Assembly: GCA_029565675.1 (NCBI GenBank)
Contig: JAKQNP010000007.1
Location: forward strand, 1 to 64,000
Length of the DNA: 64,000 nucleotides
Reading direction: 5' to 3'
DNA from: a bacterium
GTDB lineage: Bacteria; Zhuqueibacterota; Zhuqueibacteria; Residuimicrobiales; Oceaniaggregativiventaceae
The first letter of the stretch is position 1. Each line of letters starts with the position of its first letter. This document shows, piece by piece, positions 9,438-18,601 of the stretch. The notes under the pieces are model-generated. The model did no database searches. It was not told the origin of the DNA and saw only the letters and a program-made list of their open reading frames with translations. Position numbers and translations under genes: made by a program.

Positions 9438-10765
9438 TGTCGAGCGTCCAAAGCATTTTCAAGATTCCCGAGCTCAAGCGGAAAATCTTGTTCACCGCCA
9501 TCATTTTAATCGTCTATCGAATCGGCGGCCATGTGCCTGTTCCTGGAATCAATGCTCAGGCACTGTTGAATTTTTTCGAGTCGCAGCAGCGCGGCTTGTT
9601 GGGTTTGTATGATCTTTTTGCCGGCGGCGCTTTCAGCCGTGCAACGGTTTTTGCCCTCGGCATTATGCCCTACATTTCCGCCTCAATCATTATTCAACTT
9701 CTCGGTGCAGTTTTTCCCTATTTTCAAAAACTGCAAAAAGAAGGCGAACAAGGTCGCAAAAAGATTACCCAGCTTACCCGTTACGGAACAGTGCTGATCT
9801 CCGCCTTGCAAGGGTATGGCGTGAGCGTTTTTCTCGAACGAATCGGCATGACCGCCACTGGCGAGCTGGTCGTACCTGCTCCGGGATACGGTTTTCGCCT
9901 GCTCACAGTTTTGACTTTGACTTGCGGCACCGTGTTGATCATGTGGCTTGGCGAGCAGATCACCGAACGCGGTATAGGCAATGGTATTTCGCTGATCATC
10001 TTTATCGGTATCATTGCGCGTTTTCCGAATTCGGTTTTCAATGAAATCCAGCAAGTCATTCACGGCAATCGCACGCTGATCGTCGAACTGGTGTTGTGGG
10101 CGCTGTTCGTTGGAACCATTGCGGGCAGCATTTTGCTGACCCAGGGCATGCGCAAGATACCGGTTCAGTATGCCAAACGGGTGATCGGCCGTAAAGTTTA
10201 TGGCGGCCAATCGACTCATATCCCTCTGCGGGTCAATACCGCAGGCGTGATGCCGATCATTTTTGCCCAATCGATTCTTTTCATTCCGCAGACGATCGTG
10301 CAGTTTTTCCCGAACAGCGATTTCATGCAATCGATCAATCTGCTCTTCGATTACCAGTCGTGGGTCTATTGGATTGTTTACGGTTTGATGATCGTTTTCT
10401 TTACCTATTTTTACACCGCCATCGCCTTTAATCCTGTCGATGTGGCGGACAATATGAAAAAATACGGCGGATTTATTCCGGGCGTGCGTCCGGGTAAAAA
10501 AACCGCAGAGTATATCGATAACATTTTGACGCGCATCACCTTGCCAGGATCAATCTTTCTGGCAGTTATTGCGGTGTTTCCGTCTTTTATCACCAAGTTT
10601 ACCAACGTTTCATACGATTTTGCCAGTTTTTACGGTGGCACATCGCTGCTGATTGTTGTCGGGGTGGCACTCGACACGCTGCAGCAGATCGAGTCGCATC
10701 TTTTGATGCGCCATTATGACGGCTTCATGAAGAGCGGCAAGATTCGCGGGCGGAGAAGATTCTAA
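9434..10765 (+). CDS. secY: Protein translocase subunit SecY
   Basis: 443 aa, the pore-forming subunit of the Sec translocon. The ten hydrophobic segments expected are present, starting at about residue 17 (ILFTAIILIVYRIGGHVPVPG). Conserved cytoplasmic loop text includes AKRVIGRKVYGGQSTHIPLR and, before TM9-10, GGFIPGVRPGKKTAEYID. Translation is coupled to rplO by an ATGA overlap. The spc-operon location is standard. Confidence 0.98.
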   Translation: MMSSVQSIFKIPELKRKILFTAIILIVYRIGGHVPVPGINAQALLNFFESQQRGLLGLYDLFAGGAFSRATVFALGIMPYISASIIIQLLGAVFPYFQKLQKEGEQGRKKITQLTRYGTVLISALQGYGVSVFLERIGMTATGELVVPAPGYGFRLLTVLTLTCGTVLIMWLGEQITERGIGNGISLIIFIGIIARFPNSVFNEIQQVIHGNRTLIVELVLWALFVGTIAGSILLTQGMRKIPVQYAKRVIGRKVYGGQSTHIPLRVNTAGVMPIIFAQSILFIPQTIVQFFPNSDFMQSINLLFDYQSWVYWIVYGLMIVFFTYFYTAIAFNPVDVADNMKKYGGFIPGVRPGKKTAEYIDNILTRITLPGSIFLAVIAVFPSFITKFTNVSYDFASFYGGTSLLIVVGVALDTLQQIESHLLMRHYDGFMKSGKIRGRRRF

Positions 10766-10781
10766 AGAGATCGGGAAGCAA

Positions 10782-11438
10782 ATGCGGTTGATTTTTCTTG
10801 GAGCTCCGGGATCCGGCAAAGGAACACAAGCAGCAATGCTGGCTCAGAGCTATGGCATCCCACAGATATCGACCGGCGATATTCTCCGCAAGGCGGTCAA
10901 AGAAGGAACAGCTTTGGGCGAGAAGGCCAAGGCGATCATGGCAAAGGGCGAACTGGTGCCGGATGAGATCATTCTGGAGTTGATTCGGCAGCGTTTGGCC
11001 GAGGCGGATTGCAAGAAAGGTTATATTCTCGACGGTTTTCCGCGCACCCTGCAACAAGCCGAAGGACTGGAGCGGTTTTTGGGCGCTAAATCGATTCAGG
11101 CTGCCATTCTGATCGATGTACAGCCCGAGACTCTAATCAGCCGCATTACCAGCAGGCGCGTGTGTGTCGACTGTGGTGAAACGTACAATCTCTTCACCGA
11201 TCCACCGCCTGCCGACAGCCGTTGTCGGCGCTGCGGCGGCCAGGTCATTCAGCGCCAGGACGACAGCGAAGCAACGGTGCGCAATCGCCTGCAAGTGTAT
11301 GAAGAAAAGACTGCGCCGTTGATCGATTTTTATCGTCAGCAGCGGGTTTTGTTTCGCGTCGACGGCGAGGCTTCGGTGGACCAGGTTTACCAACAGATCG
11401 TCTCTGTGGTGCAACAGATGGCTGGTGAAATTCGATGA
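10782..11438 (+). CDS. adk: Adenylate kinase, long form with Cys4 lid
   Basis: 218 aa, catalyses AMP + ATP to 2 ADP. P-loop GAPGSGKGT at residues 7-15, AMP-binding TGDILR near 32, and DGFPRTLQQA near 85. The LID domain has four cysteines, C128, C131, C148 and C151, in the pattern of structural zinc binding. Its end overlaps map by ATGA. Adk downstream of secY is the common bacterial arrangement. Confidence 0.97.
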   Translation: MRLIFLGAPGSGKGTQAAMLAQSYGIPQISTGDILRKAVKEGTALGEKAKAIMAKGELVPDEIILELIRQRLAEADCKKGYILDGFPRTLQQAEGLERFLGAKSIQAAILIDVQPETLISRITSRRVCVDCGETYNLFTDPPPADSRCRRCGGQVIQRQDDSEATVRNRLQVYEEKTAPLIDFYRQQRVLFRVDGEASVDQVYQQIVSVVQQMAGEIR

Positions 11439-12184
11439 TCGCCATTCGCACAGCTGCCGAGATCGAAAAGATTGCCCATAGTGCGCTTCTGGTCAGCGAA
11501 GCGCTGGATCTGGCTGGATCCGTAATCAAGCCCGGAATGACCACCCGCGAGATCGATGCTGTGGTTGATGATCTCATCTGTTCTCGAGGAGCTCGGCCCG
11601 CTTTCAAGGGCTTCAACGGCTATCCGGCGGCCAGCTGTATTTCGATCGATGAAGAGGTTGTGCACGGCATTCCAGGCGACAAGGTGATTCGGGAAGGGCA
11701 AATCGTCAGCGTCGATATCGGCGTCGAATGGGAAGGATACTATGGCGATGCGGCCCGCACATTTTCGGTAGGCGCAGTTTCCGCAGAAAAGCAAAGGTTA
11801 ATGGATGTCACACTCACCGCGTTGCTTGAAGGTGTGGATCAGGCGCGGGAGGGGAATCGGTTGTACGACATCGGATATGCCATTCAAAATAAAGTGGAAG
11901 AAGCAGGATTCTCAGTGGTTCGTGATCTGGTAGGACATGGGATCGGCCAATCCCTGCACGAACCGCCGCAAATTCCGAATTATGGTCACCCTCATCGAGG
12001 GGCCAGGCTTTGCAGCGGTATGGTTTTCGCTATCGAACCGATGGTCAACATGGGCACATGGGAAGTGGAAACATTGGAAGACGGTTGGACCGTAATTACG
12101 GCTGACCGATTGCCGTCTGCTCATTTTGAACACACAATCGTGATCACCGAAGGCGATCCAATCATTCTAAGCAAGGGGAATTGA
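11435..12184 (+). CDS. map: Methionine aminopeptidase, type I
   Basis: 249 aa. Removes the initiator Met from nascent proteins. Metal ligands are visible in [19 protein letters not shown] (two Asp), [10 protein letters not shown] (His), AIEPMVNMG (Glu) and the C-terminal Glu near [10 protein letters not shown]. No N-terminal zinc-finger extension, so type Ia-like. Coupled to adk by a four-base overlap. Confidence 0.97.
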   Translation: MIAIRTAAEIEKIAHSALLVSEALDLAGSVIKPGMTTREIDAVVDDLICSRGARPAFKGFNGYPAASCISIDEEVVHGIPGDKVIREGQIVSVDIGVEWEGYYGDAARTFSVGAVSAEKQRLMDVTLTALLEGVDQAREGNRLYDIGYAIQNKVEEAGFSVVRDLVGHGIGQSLHEPPQIPNYGHPHRGARLCSGMVFAIEPMVNMGTWEVETLEDGWTVITADRLPSAHFEHTIVITEGDPIILSKGN

Positions 12185-12191
12185 TCTGTCT

Positions 12192-12410
12192 ATGCCCAAA
12201 GAAACGTCGATAAAAATTGATGGAACGATTCTGGAAACGTTGCCGAACGCCACGTTTCGCGTCGAATTGGAAAACGGTCATAAGGTTTTGGCGCATATTT
12301 CTGGTAAAATGCGGATGCATTTCATCAAGATTTTACCTGGTGATAAAGTTACCGTCGATCTCTCACCGTATGATTTAACGCGTGGCCGGATAACTTATCG
12401 CTATAAATAA
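12192..12410 (+). CDS. infA: Translation initiation factor IF-1
   Basis: 72 aa, single OB-fold (S1-like) domain: [20 protein letters not shown], then [20 protein letters not shown]. Occupies the A site during initiation. It follows map by seven bases. Length equals the E. coli protein. Confidence 0.98.
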   Translation: MPKETSIKIDGTILETLPNATFRVELENGHKVLAHISGKMRMHFIKILPGDKVTVDLSPYDLTRGRITYRYK

Positions 12411-12425
12411 CTCAGGAGTTGGATT

Positions 12426-12542
12426 ATGAAGGTGCGTTCTTCAGTCAAAAGGATATGTGAACATTGCAAGATTATTCGGCGCAAGGGCACGCTCCGAGTC
12501 ATTTGCAAGAAGAACCCGCGTCACAAGCAACGGCAAGGATAA
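12426..12542 (+). CDS. rpmJ: 50S ribosomal protein L36 (38 aa)
   Basis: A 38-codon gene: [20 protein letters not shown] continuing to [10 protein letters not shown]. The zinc-ribbon ligands C11, C14, C27 and H33 are all present. A CAGGAG site sits just before the ATG. Because of its size it is easily missed; position between infA and rpsM is the standard one. Confidence 0.97.
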   Translation: MKVRSSVKRICEHCKIIRRKGTLRVICKKNPRHKQRQG

Positions 12543-12570
12543 CTGAACATAAACTGTAAAGGAGTTAACA

Positions 12571-12945
12571 TTGGCTCGTATTGCTGGTGTTGATTTGCCG
12601 CGCGACAAACGCATCGAGATCGCGTTGACTTATATTCATGGAATCGGTCTGGCCTCCTCACAGGCGATTTTAAAGAAAGCCGGGATCTCGCCCGACAAAC
12701 GGGTTCGCGACATGGGGCCGGACGATGTGGCCAAAGTACGGGATGTCATCGCCGATCATAAGGTTGAGGGTGCCTTGCGGACCGAAGTCACAATGAACAT
12801 CAAACGGTTGATGGATATCGGCTGCTATCGCGGCTTGCGCCATCGCCGTGGTTTGCCGGCCCACGGTCAGCGCACCCATACCAATGCTCGCACTCGTCGT
12901 GGCCGCCGCAAAGCGACGGTTGGCATTCGCAAAAAAACCGTATAA
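12571..12945 (+). CDS. rpsM: 30S ribosomal protein S13
   Basis: 124 aa with a TTG start after AAAGGAG ([19 protein letters not shown]). Contains [20 protein letters not shown] and a basic C-terminal tail ([16 protein letters not shown]) that contacts P-site tRNA. Length normal. Confidence 0.98.
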   Translation: MARIAGVDLPRDKRIEIALTYIHGIGLASSQAILKKAGISPDKRVRDMGPDDVAKVRDVIADHKVEGALRTEVTMNIKRLMDIGCYRGLRHRRGLPAHGQRTHTNARTRRGRRKATVGIRKKTV

Positions 12946-12973
12946 TGTAGATAAATTTTAGCGAGGTGGTTCA

Positions 12974-13363
12974 TTGGCTGCTAATCGAAGAAAAACCGCG
13001 AAAAGAAAAGAAAAGGTCGAGGCGAACGGTGTTGCCCACATCAAGGCAACCTTTAACAACACCAATGTCACGTTGACGGATGTCTATGGTAACGTGATTT
13101 CCTGGGCTTCGGCCGGGCGGGTTGGCTTCAAAGGATCGCGTAAAAGTACGCCTTACGCTGCACAGATGGCGGCTGAGTCGGCGGCAAAGGAAGCCAAGGA
13201 ATTGGGTTTGCAACGGGTCGAAGTGGTGGTCAGCGGTCCCGGGAGCGGCCGTGAAGCGGCAGTGCGTTCCCTGCAGGTTGCTGGATTGGAAATCACTGCC
13301 ATTCGCGATGTCACACCAATCCCACACAACGGTTGTCGGCCGCCAAAGAAGCGGCGCGTCTAA
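12974..13363 (+). CDS. rpsK: 30S ribosomal protein S11
   Basis: 129 aa with a TTG start after GCGAGGTGG. Conserved text: [18 protein letters not shown], then [18 protein letters not shown] at the C-terminus. S11 is a platform protein near the mRNA exit site. Followed by a 63-base gap with a hairpin before rpsD. Confidence 0.98.
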   Translation: MAANRRKTAKRKEKVEANGVAHIKATFNNTNVTLTDVYGNVISWASAGRVGFKGSRKSTPYAAQMAAESAAKEAKELGLQRVEVVVSGPGSGREAAVRSLQVAGLEITAIRDVTPIPHNGCRPPKKRRV

Positions 13364-13383
13364 TCGATAGAAAACGTGGTTTT

Positions 13384-13401
13384 GCCGGTTTCACGACCGG
13401 C
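13384..13401 (+). promoter_or_regulatory. Short hairpin upstream of rpsD
   Basis: GCCGGT (13384-13389) pairs with ACCGGC (13396-13401) around a six-base loop, 26 bases before the rpsD start and outside its AGGAGG site. S4 is the autogenous regulator of the alpha operon in several bacteria, so a hairpin here could be a control element, but nothing else supports that. Confidence 0.3.
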
Positions 13402-13426
13402 CGATAGATGAGGAGGTTTATTTCAT

Positions 13427-14056
13427 ATGGCAAGATATTCCGGCCCGGTATGCAAGCTGTGTCGCCGCGAGGGGATGAAACTTTTTCTCAAAGGTGCAAA
13501 GTGCACCAGCAACAAATGTCCCTTTGAGAAAAAGGGCTATGCTCCCGGCCAACATGGACGTTCACGAAGAATAAAGATGTCCGAATATTCGATCCAATTG
13601 CGCGAGAAGCAAAAAGTCAAACGCATGTATGGATTGCTGGAAAATCAGTTTCGCCTGACCTTCGAGAGAGCGGAACGCAGCAAGGGCATCACAGGTGAAA
13701 ACCTGTTAAAAATCCTCGAGATGCGTCTGGACAACACAGTCTATCGTCTGGGTTTGGCTCCGTCGCGCGACGCCGCTCGCCAAATGGTTTGTCATCGCCA
13801 TTTTGTTGTCAATGGCCGTCCGGTGGACATTCCATCGTTCCAGGTCAAATCAAATGATGTGATACGCGTACGCGACAAAAGCCGTCAGATGGTCATGATC
13901 CACAACGCCATGAAGCGGGTACGCGACGGCAAGATGGTTCCTTGGCTGGAACTGGACAAGGCGCAGATGCAAGGGACAGTCCTGAGTGTTCCAAACCGAC
14001 AAGATATTCCGGTCAATGTGAACGAAAACTTGATCGTCGAGCTCTATTCAAAATAA
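13427..14056 (+). CDS. rpsD: 30S ribosomal protein S4, zinc-binding form
   Basis: 209 aa. The N-terminus [20 protein letters not shown] has cysteines C9, C12, C26 and C31, the C+ zinc-binding form of S4. The S4 RNA-binding domain follows at about residues 100-160 ([20 protein letters not shown]). Strong AGGAGG site. S4 nucleates 16S rRNA assembly. Confidence 0.98.
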   Translation: MARYSGPVCKLCRREGMKLFLKGAKCTSNKCPFEKKGYAPGQHGRSRRIKMSEYSIQLREKQKVKRMYGLLENQFRLTFERAERSKGITGENLLKILEMRLDNTVYRLGLAPSRDAARQMVCHRHFVVNGRPVDIPSFQVKSNDVIRVRDKSRQMVMIHNAMKRVRDGKMVPWLELDKAQMQGTVLSVPNRQDIPVNVNENLIVELYSK

Positions 14057-14110
14057 CGGGTTGAACAATTCAGCTCAGAATAGAGAAACTCATTATCAAT
14101 GGAGTCATCA

Positions 14111-15097
14111 ATGGCATTACCAAGTTTTCAGATGCCGGAAAGCATCGAACTCGATGAGTCGACATATTCGAATATCTATGGGAAATTTATTGTACAGCCT
14201 CTGGAACGCGGATTTGGTACGACGATCGGCAATGCTCTGCGGCGGGTGCTACTTTCCTCGATTCCAGGTGCAGCCATCACCATGTTTCGCATCGATGGTA
14301 TTGTGCACGAATTTACCACCATCCCGGGTGTTCAGGAAGATGTGACTGAAATCGTGCTCAATCTGAAGCAGGTTCGCTTCAAATTGATTGACAAGAAACC
14401 CGATAAAATCGTCATCGATCTGAAAGGGCCGAAACAGTTTACGGCTGCAGATATTCAGGCAACTTCGCACGCTTTTGAGGTGCTGAATCCTGATTTGCCG
14501 ATCGCCACTCTGAACGAAAAAGCAGAGCTGCGCATGGAATTGCGCATCGGCCGAGGCCGGGGTTATGTGCCGGCTGAGGAAAACAAGATGCCTGATTTGC
14601 CGCTCGGCACCATACCGATCGATTCAATTTTCACCCCGGTTACCCGTGTTTCTTACCATGTGGAAAATACGCGGGTCGGGCAAAAGACCGATTTTGATAA
14701 ATTGATTCTCGAGATCGAAACCGACGGCAGTTTGACACCTGACGATGCTCTGAGCCATGCCGGCAAAATTCTCCGGGATCACATCCAATTGTTCATCAAT
14801 TTTGACATCGACACCGAAGAAGAAGAACCGACTGAAATCGATGAAGAGTCAATCCGCATCCGCAAACTGCTCTTGATGAGTGTGGATGAGTTGGAGCTTT
14901 CGGTTCGTTCGCACAATTGCCTGGCAGCTGCCGATATCAAAACCATCGGTGATCTGGTTCGTCGCGATGAGCAAGAAATGCTCAAATTTCGCAACTTTGG
15001 CCGCAAGTCGCTGCAGGAGCTGAACAAAATTCTGGAAGAAAAAGGCCTGCACTTTGGTATGGATGTCGATCGCTATCTTAAAAAATCGGATGAATAA
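14111..15097 (+). CDS. rpoA: RNA polymerase alpha subunit
   Basis: 328 aa from ATG 14111, which has GGAG six bases upstream; an ATG at 14099 overlaps that site and is less likely. N-terminal dimerisation and assembly domain with ERGFGTTIGNALRRVLLSS, a linker rich in Glu/Asp (TEEEEPTEIDEESIRI), and the C-terminal helix-hairpin-helix domain (RSHNCLAAADIKTIGDLV, NFGRKSLQELN) that contacts UP elements and activators. Confidence 0.97.
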   Translation: MALPSFQMPESIELDESTYSNIYGKFIVQPLERGFGTTIGNALRRVLLSSIPGAAITMFRIDGIVHEFTTIPGVQEDVTEIVLNLKQVRFKLIDKKPDKIVIDLKGPKQFTAADIQATSHAFEVLNPDLPIATLNEKAELRMELRIGRGRGYVPAEENKMPDLPLGTIPIDSIFTPVTRVSYHVENTRVGQKTDFDKLILEIETDGSLTPDDALSHAGKILRDHIQLFINFDIDTEEEEPTEIDEESIRIRKLLLMSVDELELSVRSHNCLAAADIKTIGDLVRRDEQEMLKFRNFGRKSLQELNKILEEKGLHFGMDVDRYLKKSDE

Positions 15098-15129
15098 CGG
15101 GTCAATCTTTTGCAATAGAGGATGTTGTA

Positions 15130-15603
15130 ATGAGACATTTAAAATCAGGCAGGAAATTGGGTCGTACCGCTTCGCACCGCAAGGCCCTTTTGGATAATCT
15201 GGCGACCGAGGTTTTTCGCCACAAAAGCATCATCACCACGACGCCGAAGGCAAAAGAGGCGCGTTCGTCAATCGAACGATTGATCACTTTTGCGAAAAAG
15301 GGCGATTTGGCTGCTCGCCGTCAGGTCATGCGGACAGTGAACGACAAAACCGTTGTCAAGGAGTTGTTCGAATCAATCGCCCCTAAATTTGTTGAGCGAA
15401 ACGGCGGTTATACGCGTATCGTCAAACTCGGTTTTCGCAACGGCGATAATGCTCCTCTGGCGATCCTGGAATTGGTCGGATTTGAAGGGGTTAAAGCCGA
15501 GCGCATGGAAAAGCAACGCCAGGAACGCGAAGAGCGCAAAAAACGGACAAAGAAAGAGGCTGAAGAAGCAGCCAAAGACGAAACTCCAGATTCAGAAGAA
15601 TAG
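15130..15603 (+). CDS. rplQ: 50S ribosomal protein L17
   Basis: 157 aa; L17 core to about residue 118 (MRHLKSGRKLGRTASHRKAL). The last 35 or so residues are a charged Lys/Glu-rich tail (ERKKRTKKEAEEAAKDE), longer than the E. coli protein; such tails occur in other phyla. Last gene of the superoperon, followed by an intrinsic terminator. Confidence 0.97.
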   Translation: MRHLKSGRKLGRTASHRKALLDNLATEVFRHKSIITTTPKAKEARSSIERLITFAKKGDLAARRQVMRTVNDKTVVKELFESIAPKFVERNGGYTRIVKLGFRNGDNAPLAILELVGFEGVKAERMEKQRQEREERKKRTKKEAEEAAKDETPDSEE

Positions 15604-15625
15604 CACCTGCGAGTCAATTCACAGC

Positions 15626-15657
15626 GGGCAATCTTGTGACAGATTGCCCTTTTTTTT
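15626..15657 (+). terminator. Rho-independent terminator of the ribosomal superoperon
   Basis: Perfect nine-base stem GGGCAATCT / AGATTGCCC (15626-15634 with 15641-15649), six-base loop, then eight T. It lies 22 bases after the rplQ stop, a convincing end to the ribosomal transcript. Confidence 0.93.
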
Positions 15658-15744
15658 AACCCTGTCATGCAAAGGCGGAACTTTTAAAAGGGTTTCAGGT
15701 AAAAAGAACAGGATTGGAGAATGATTTTTAAACTGGAAAACCAC

Positions 15745-16947
15745 ATGCGATTTCTTGTTCTTTTTCTGGTCATCGTTCTTATTTTCGGCCGTTGCACCAC
15801 TGAACGCGCTTTGCCGACTGGTTATGATCAACTGCAACGGCAATACAAGGGCGAGGTGGTCGTCACGACTCTCTTGCCGACCGAAACAGCGCACTATTGG
15901 CAGATACCTGCGGTGGGCAATGCGCAGATGATTCTTATCGGCCGGGAAGATGATGTCAGATGCTATCCGATTCTGCGTTTTTATCCGGGTACCGCCCTTG
16001 ACAGCACCGACAACATCCTGTCAGCAGAGTTGGTGTTAAACCAACGTTTTCTGAAAGGCGAATCGGCTGATTCTTTGGTAGCCCTCGGCTATCGGTTGAC
16101 CGACCCGTCCTGGAAAGAATCCACTGTTAAATGGGAGAGTGTCTCCTCGCACATCGATAGCGACGAGCCGATTGCCCGAGTGGTCTTTCCTCCAGTGGAT
16201 AGCGCTGAAGTGCGCGCCCAAATTCCAGTCGACCTTGTCAAAGAGTGGGTGGGAAGCGTTACTCCCAACGGAATGATTCTCACCTTTGCGGAAGCGCCGA
16301 TCCTGGTCGGATTCAGCGCCACTGAATCTTCTGCGACTGCAGCCTATTTGCAAATTCTCACCAAAGACAGCAACAACCAGGTGGATACCGTGCAGGTGGT
16401 GGTCAGCCATGACGCCACTGTGATTGATTCTGAACGAAACGATCAGCCGCTTACCAAAGAACGCAATCCGGAAATCCTGCGCATCAGCAATCTGAGCGGG
16501 TTTCGCACCCTGTTGCGGTTCGATCTTTCCGCTATTCCTGTCGAGGCAACGATTCATCAAGCCTACTTGACTTTGCCTTTTGCAGCCAGCGGCAGCGAAA
16601 CCGAAGACTATGGGATGGGATTGGTTTTCAGGACTGTTCTCGAGGATTCCGGCTGGACCCTTGCTTCTCTCAAAGTTGACAGCACCGCGAGTGCACCGAT
16701 TGCGGTGGCGCTATCCAGTCTCGGTTCTGTGTCGTTCTCCGCGAACACCACCATCAGCACAATGAGTTCCATCATCCAGGCTTTGATATTCAATCGTTTG
16801 GAAAATTATGGATTTTTGGTCGAGTCGAGCACTTATGGCCTCGATGCCGCCAGACTGGCGATTGTGAACAATCCAAGCGACAGCACCCAGGTCCCGTGGT
16901 TGCGTGTGACCTATTCACGGCCGGCCACCGCCAAATTTCTCAACTAG
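15745..16947 (+). CDS. Lipoprotein with two DNRLRE-like modules
   Basis: 400 aa from ATG 15745, which gives a lipoprotein signal peptide MRFLVLFLVIVLIFGRC with the candidate lipidated Cys at 17 (lipobox IFGRC is atypical). Two similar halves follow: about residues 60-200 (PILRFYPGT, AELVLNQRF) and 245-395 (TLLRFDLSAIPVEATIHQAY). These match the pattern of DNRLRE / CBM96-like beta modules found in surface proteins of many FCB bacteria. No catalytic motif is visible. Probably exported and membrane-anchored; function unknown. It starts a three-gene envelope group. Confidence 0.7.
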   Translation: MRFLVLFLVIVLIFGRCTTERALPTGYDQLQRQYKGEVVVTTLLPTETAHYWQIPAVGNAQMILIGREDDVRCYPILRFYPGTALDSTDNILSAELVLNQRFLKGESADSLVALGYRLTDPSWKESTVKWESVSSHIDSDEPIARVVFPPVDSAEVRAQIPVDLVKEWVGSVTPNGMILTFAEAPILVGFSATESSATAAYLQILTKDSNNQVDTVQVVVSHDATVIDSERNDQPLTKERNPEILRISNLSGFRTLLRFDLSAIPVEATIHQAYLTLPFAASGSETEDYGMGLVFRTVLEDSGWTLASLKVDSTASAPIAVALSSLGSVSFSANTTISTMSSIIQALIFNRLENYGFLVESSTYGLDAARLAIVNNPSDSTQVPWLRVTYSRPATAKFLN

Positions 16948-17022
16948 TCGAAAAGCCAACATTCGTTGCTTCTTCGAATGTCAGCAAATCGAACAACAAT
17001 GACCAAGGCGTTAGGTTTTGCG

Positions 17023-18207
17023 ATGAAAAAAGTTGCGTTGCTTTTTTTGCTCATTCCTGTTGTGTCGGCGGCGGATTCGTTTTATTCTGCCCAAGCTTTA
17101 GGCATGGTCAGCAATTTCTCCACAAGCCGATCTTCCGGAATGGGCGGTGCGTCGATGGCTGTGCGAGAACGCATGTCGCTGTCTGCTCTGAATCCGGCTT
17201 CCATTCATATCGATGGATTGACCACCATTTCGGCAGACTATCAGTATGAGTCAGTCGATGCCAAAAGCGCCGCTTCTACAGTCAATACCCGCGACGGACG
17301 TCCGTCTGGATTCAAGTTTGTATTGCCGATAAAATATCAGCTGAATTTGATCACCAGCCTCACGCCGATTTTGAGTTCAAAATATACATTGGCCATCGAC
17401 GGCAATCTGTCAGATACCGCTTATCAGCGCAAAGTGATCGGCTATGGCGGTCTCTCTTCGGGCAACCTGGGACTGGTGTACCATTTCAATAAGGATTTAA
17501 GCCTCGCTGGTCTGGTCAATTTGTATTTTGGCACCTACAACGAAGATTGGAAAACCGATTTTACCTCCAGTTATTATGTTGATGGCACAGATGAAATGAC
17601 CAGCCATTTCCGCGGCATTGGTGGTGAACTCAGCGTCTATTATCAACCCTTGACCAATTTTTCTCTGGGCGCTCTCTATCGCCATGGTGCGGATTTGCAT
17701 GTTGAAACCAAAACCACCCTGGATGACTATTACGACACGCCGGTTGTTTCGCTAACAACCGAATACCCCGGTGCCCAGGGAGCTGGATTTGCCTGGCGAA
17801 TCAAGAAAGTCGTGGTGGCTGCCGATTATTTTCAGCAACAGTGGCAGAATTATCGCGTCCGCGGTATGGAAGGCGAAAAAATGAATCGCTACTGGCGATT
17901 CGGCGGCGGGCTCGAGTACAATGACACACAGGCGATCTATGCCTCCTATCCCCGCCGCATGTTTTTTCGCCTGGGCGCCTATCATGCCCAGCTGCCGATC
18001 AAAACCGCAACCGGAGAAACGATAGATGAAAGCTTTGTTTCGTTCGGTGTTGGTTTGCCCTTTCATGCCAATCGCGGTCGAATCGATATGGCGTTTGAGC
18101 TCGGTCGCCGAGGCGATTTGCAGGCTGGACTCTATGAGGAAACGATTGCCCGCCTTTCTTTCTCCATCGGCGCCAATGAATTGTGGTTTCATCGGCCAAC
18201 GCGTTGA
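17023..18207 (+). CDS. PorV/PorQ-like outer membrane beta-barrel protein
   Basis: 394 aa from ATG 17023; signal peptide MKKVALLFLLIPVVSAAD. Just after it comes SSGMGGASMAVRERMSLSALN, the N-terminal plug-like text of PorV/PorQ and FadL-like proteins of FCB bacteria. The rest alternates aromatic and polar residues in beta strands (LVNLYFGTYNEDW, ALYRHGADLHVETK). PorV works in type IX secretion, and a T9SS-type tail occurs at 33611, but PorQ-like relatives have other roles, so exact function is open. Start chosen because upstream residues are not hydrophobic. Confidence 0.7.
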   Translation: MKKVALLFLLIPVVSAADSFYSAQALGMVSNFSTSRSSGMGGASMAVRERMSLSALNPASIHIDGLTTISADYQYESVDAKSAASTVNTRDGRPSGFKFVLPIKYQLNLITSLTPILSSKYTLAIDGNLSDTAYQRKVIGYGGLSSGNLGLVYHFNKDLSLAGLVNLYFGTYNEDWKTDFTSSYYVDGTDEMTSHFRGIGGELSVYYQPLTNFSLGALYRHGADLHVETKTTLDDYYDTPVVSLTTEYPGAQGAGFAWRIKKVVVAADYFQQQWQNYRVRGMEGEKMNRYWRFGGGLEYNDTQAIYASYPRRMFFRLGAYHAQLPIKTATGETIDESFVSFGVGLPFHANRGRIDMAFELGRRGDLQAGLYEETIARLSFSIGANELWFHRPTR

Positions 18208-18601
18208 TCCAGATGTGCGCAGTCAGCCGAGCTGCTGCACTGCCCCGACTGGATCATTCAACAGCCACAGTTCTCCTCTTCAGTGTGCCGAATTTGGCCT
18301 TCCCAAAAATCTGTTGCATTTTACTCAACTTTTAATTAAAATTTGAGAACCTTTTGATGATTGCGTTTATCCCTTTTTAAGCCGTTTGGCTGGCAGGGGT
18401 GGTGTATTTTGCTTTTTGAGGCTTGAGTGATTTTCTGCACAACTGTCACGACGATAGGACAGCATACTGGATGTGCAGCCAAAAGGTTTAGGCAATGACC
18501 GGGTGTTCGGCGAAGGTCTGCCGCATCGCTGGCAAAGTGAGCATCCGCGAAGAAGACAAGTGATATTAACAATGCCAGATTTATAACAGGAGGATGGTTC
18601 A
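18208..18601 (+). other. 394-base gap: promoter-like element and structured leader
   Basis: No gene found. A 7-base inverted repeat (GATCCAG 18208 / CTGGATC 18249-18255) follows the barrel gene but lacks a T run. After an AT-rich promoter-like stretch (see 18314-18342) comes a nested hairpin: CTGCACA 18435-18441 with TGTGCAG 18472-18478, enclosing CTGTC 18443-18447 with GACAG 18458-18462. The TPR gene starts at the end. Confidence 0.5.
18314..18342 (+). promoter_or_regulatory. Candidate sigma70-type promoter of the TPR lipoprotein gene
   Basis: TTGCAT (18314-18319), 17-base spacer, TAAAAT (18337-18342). The -10 is close to consensus, the -35 only half. It would leave a leader of roughly 250 bases holding the nested hairpin. 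Confidence 0.4.
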
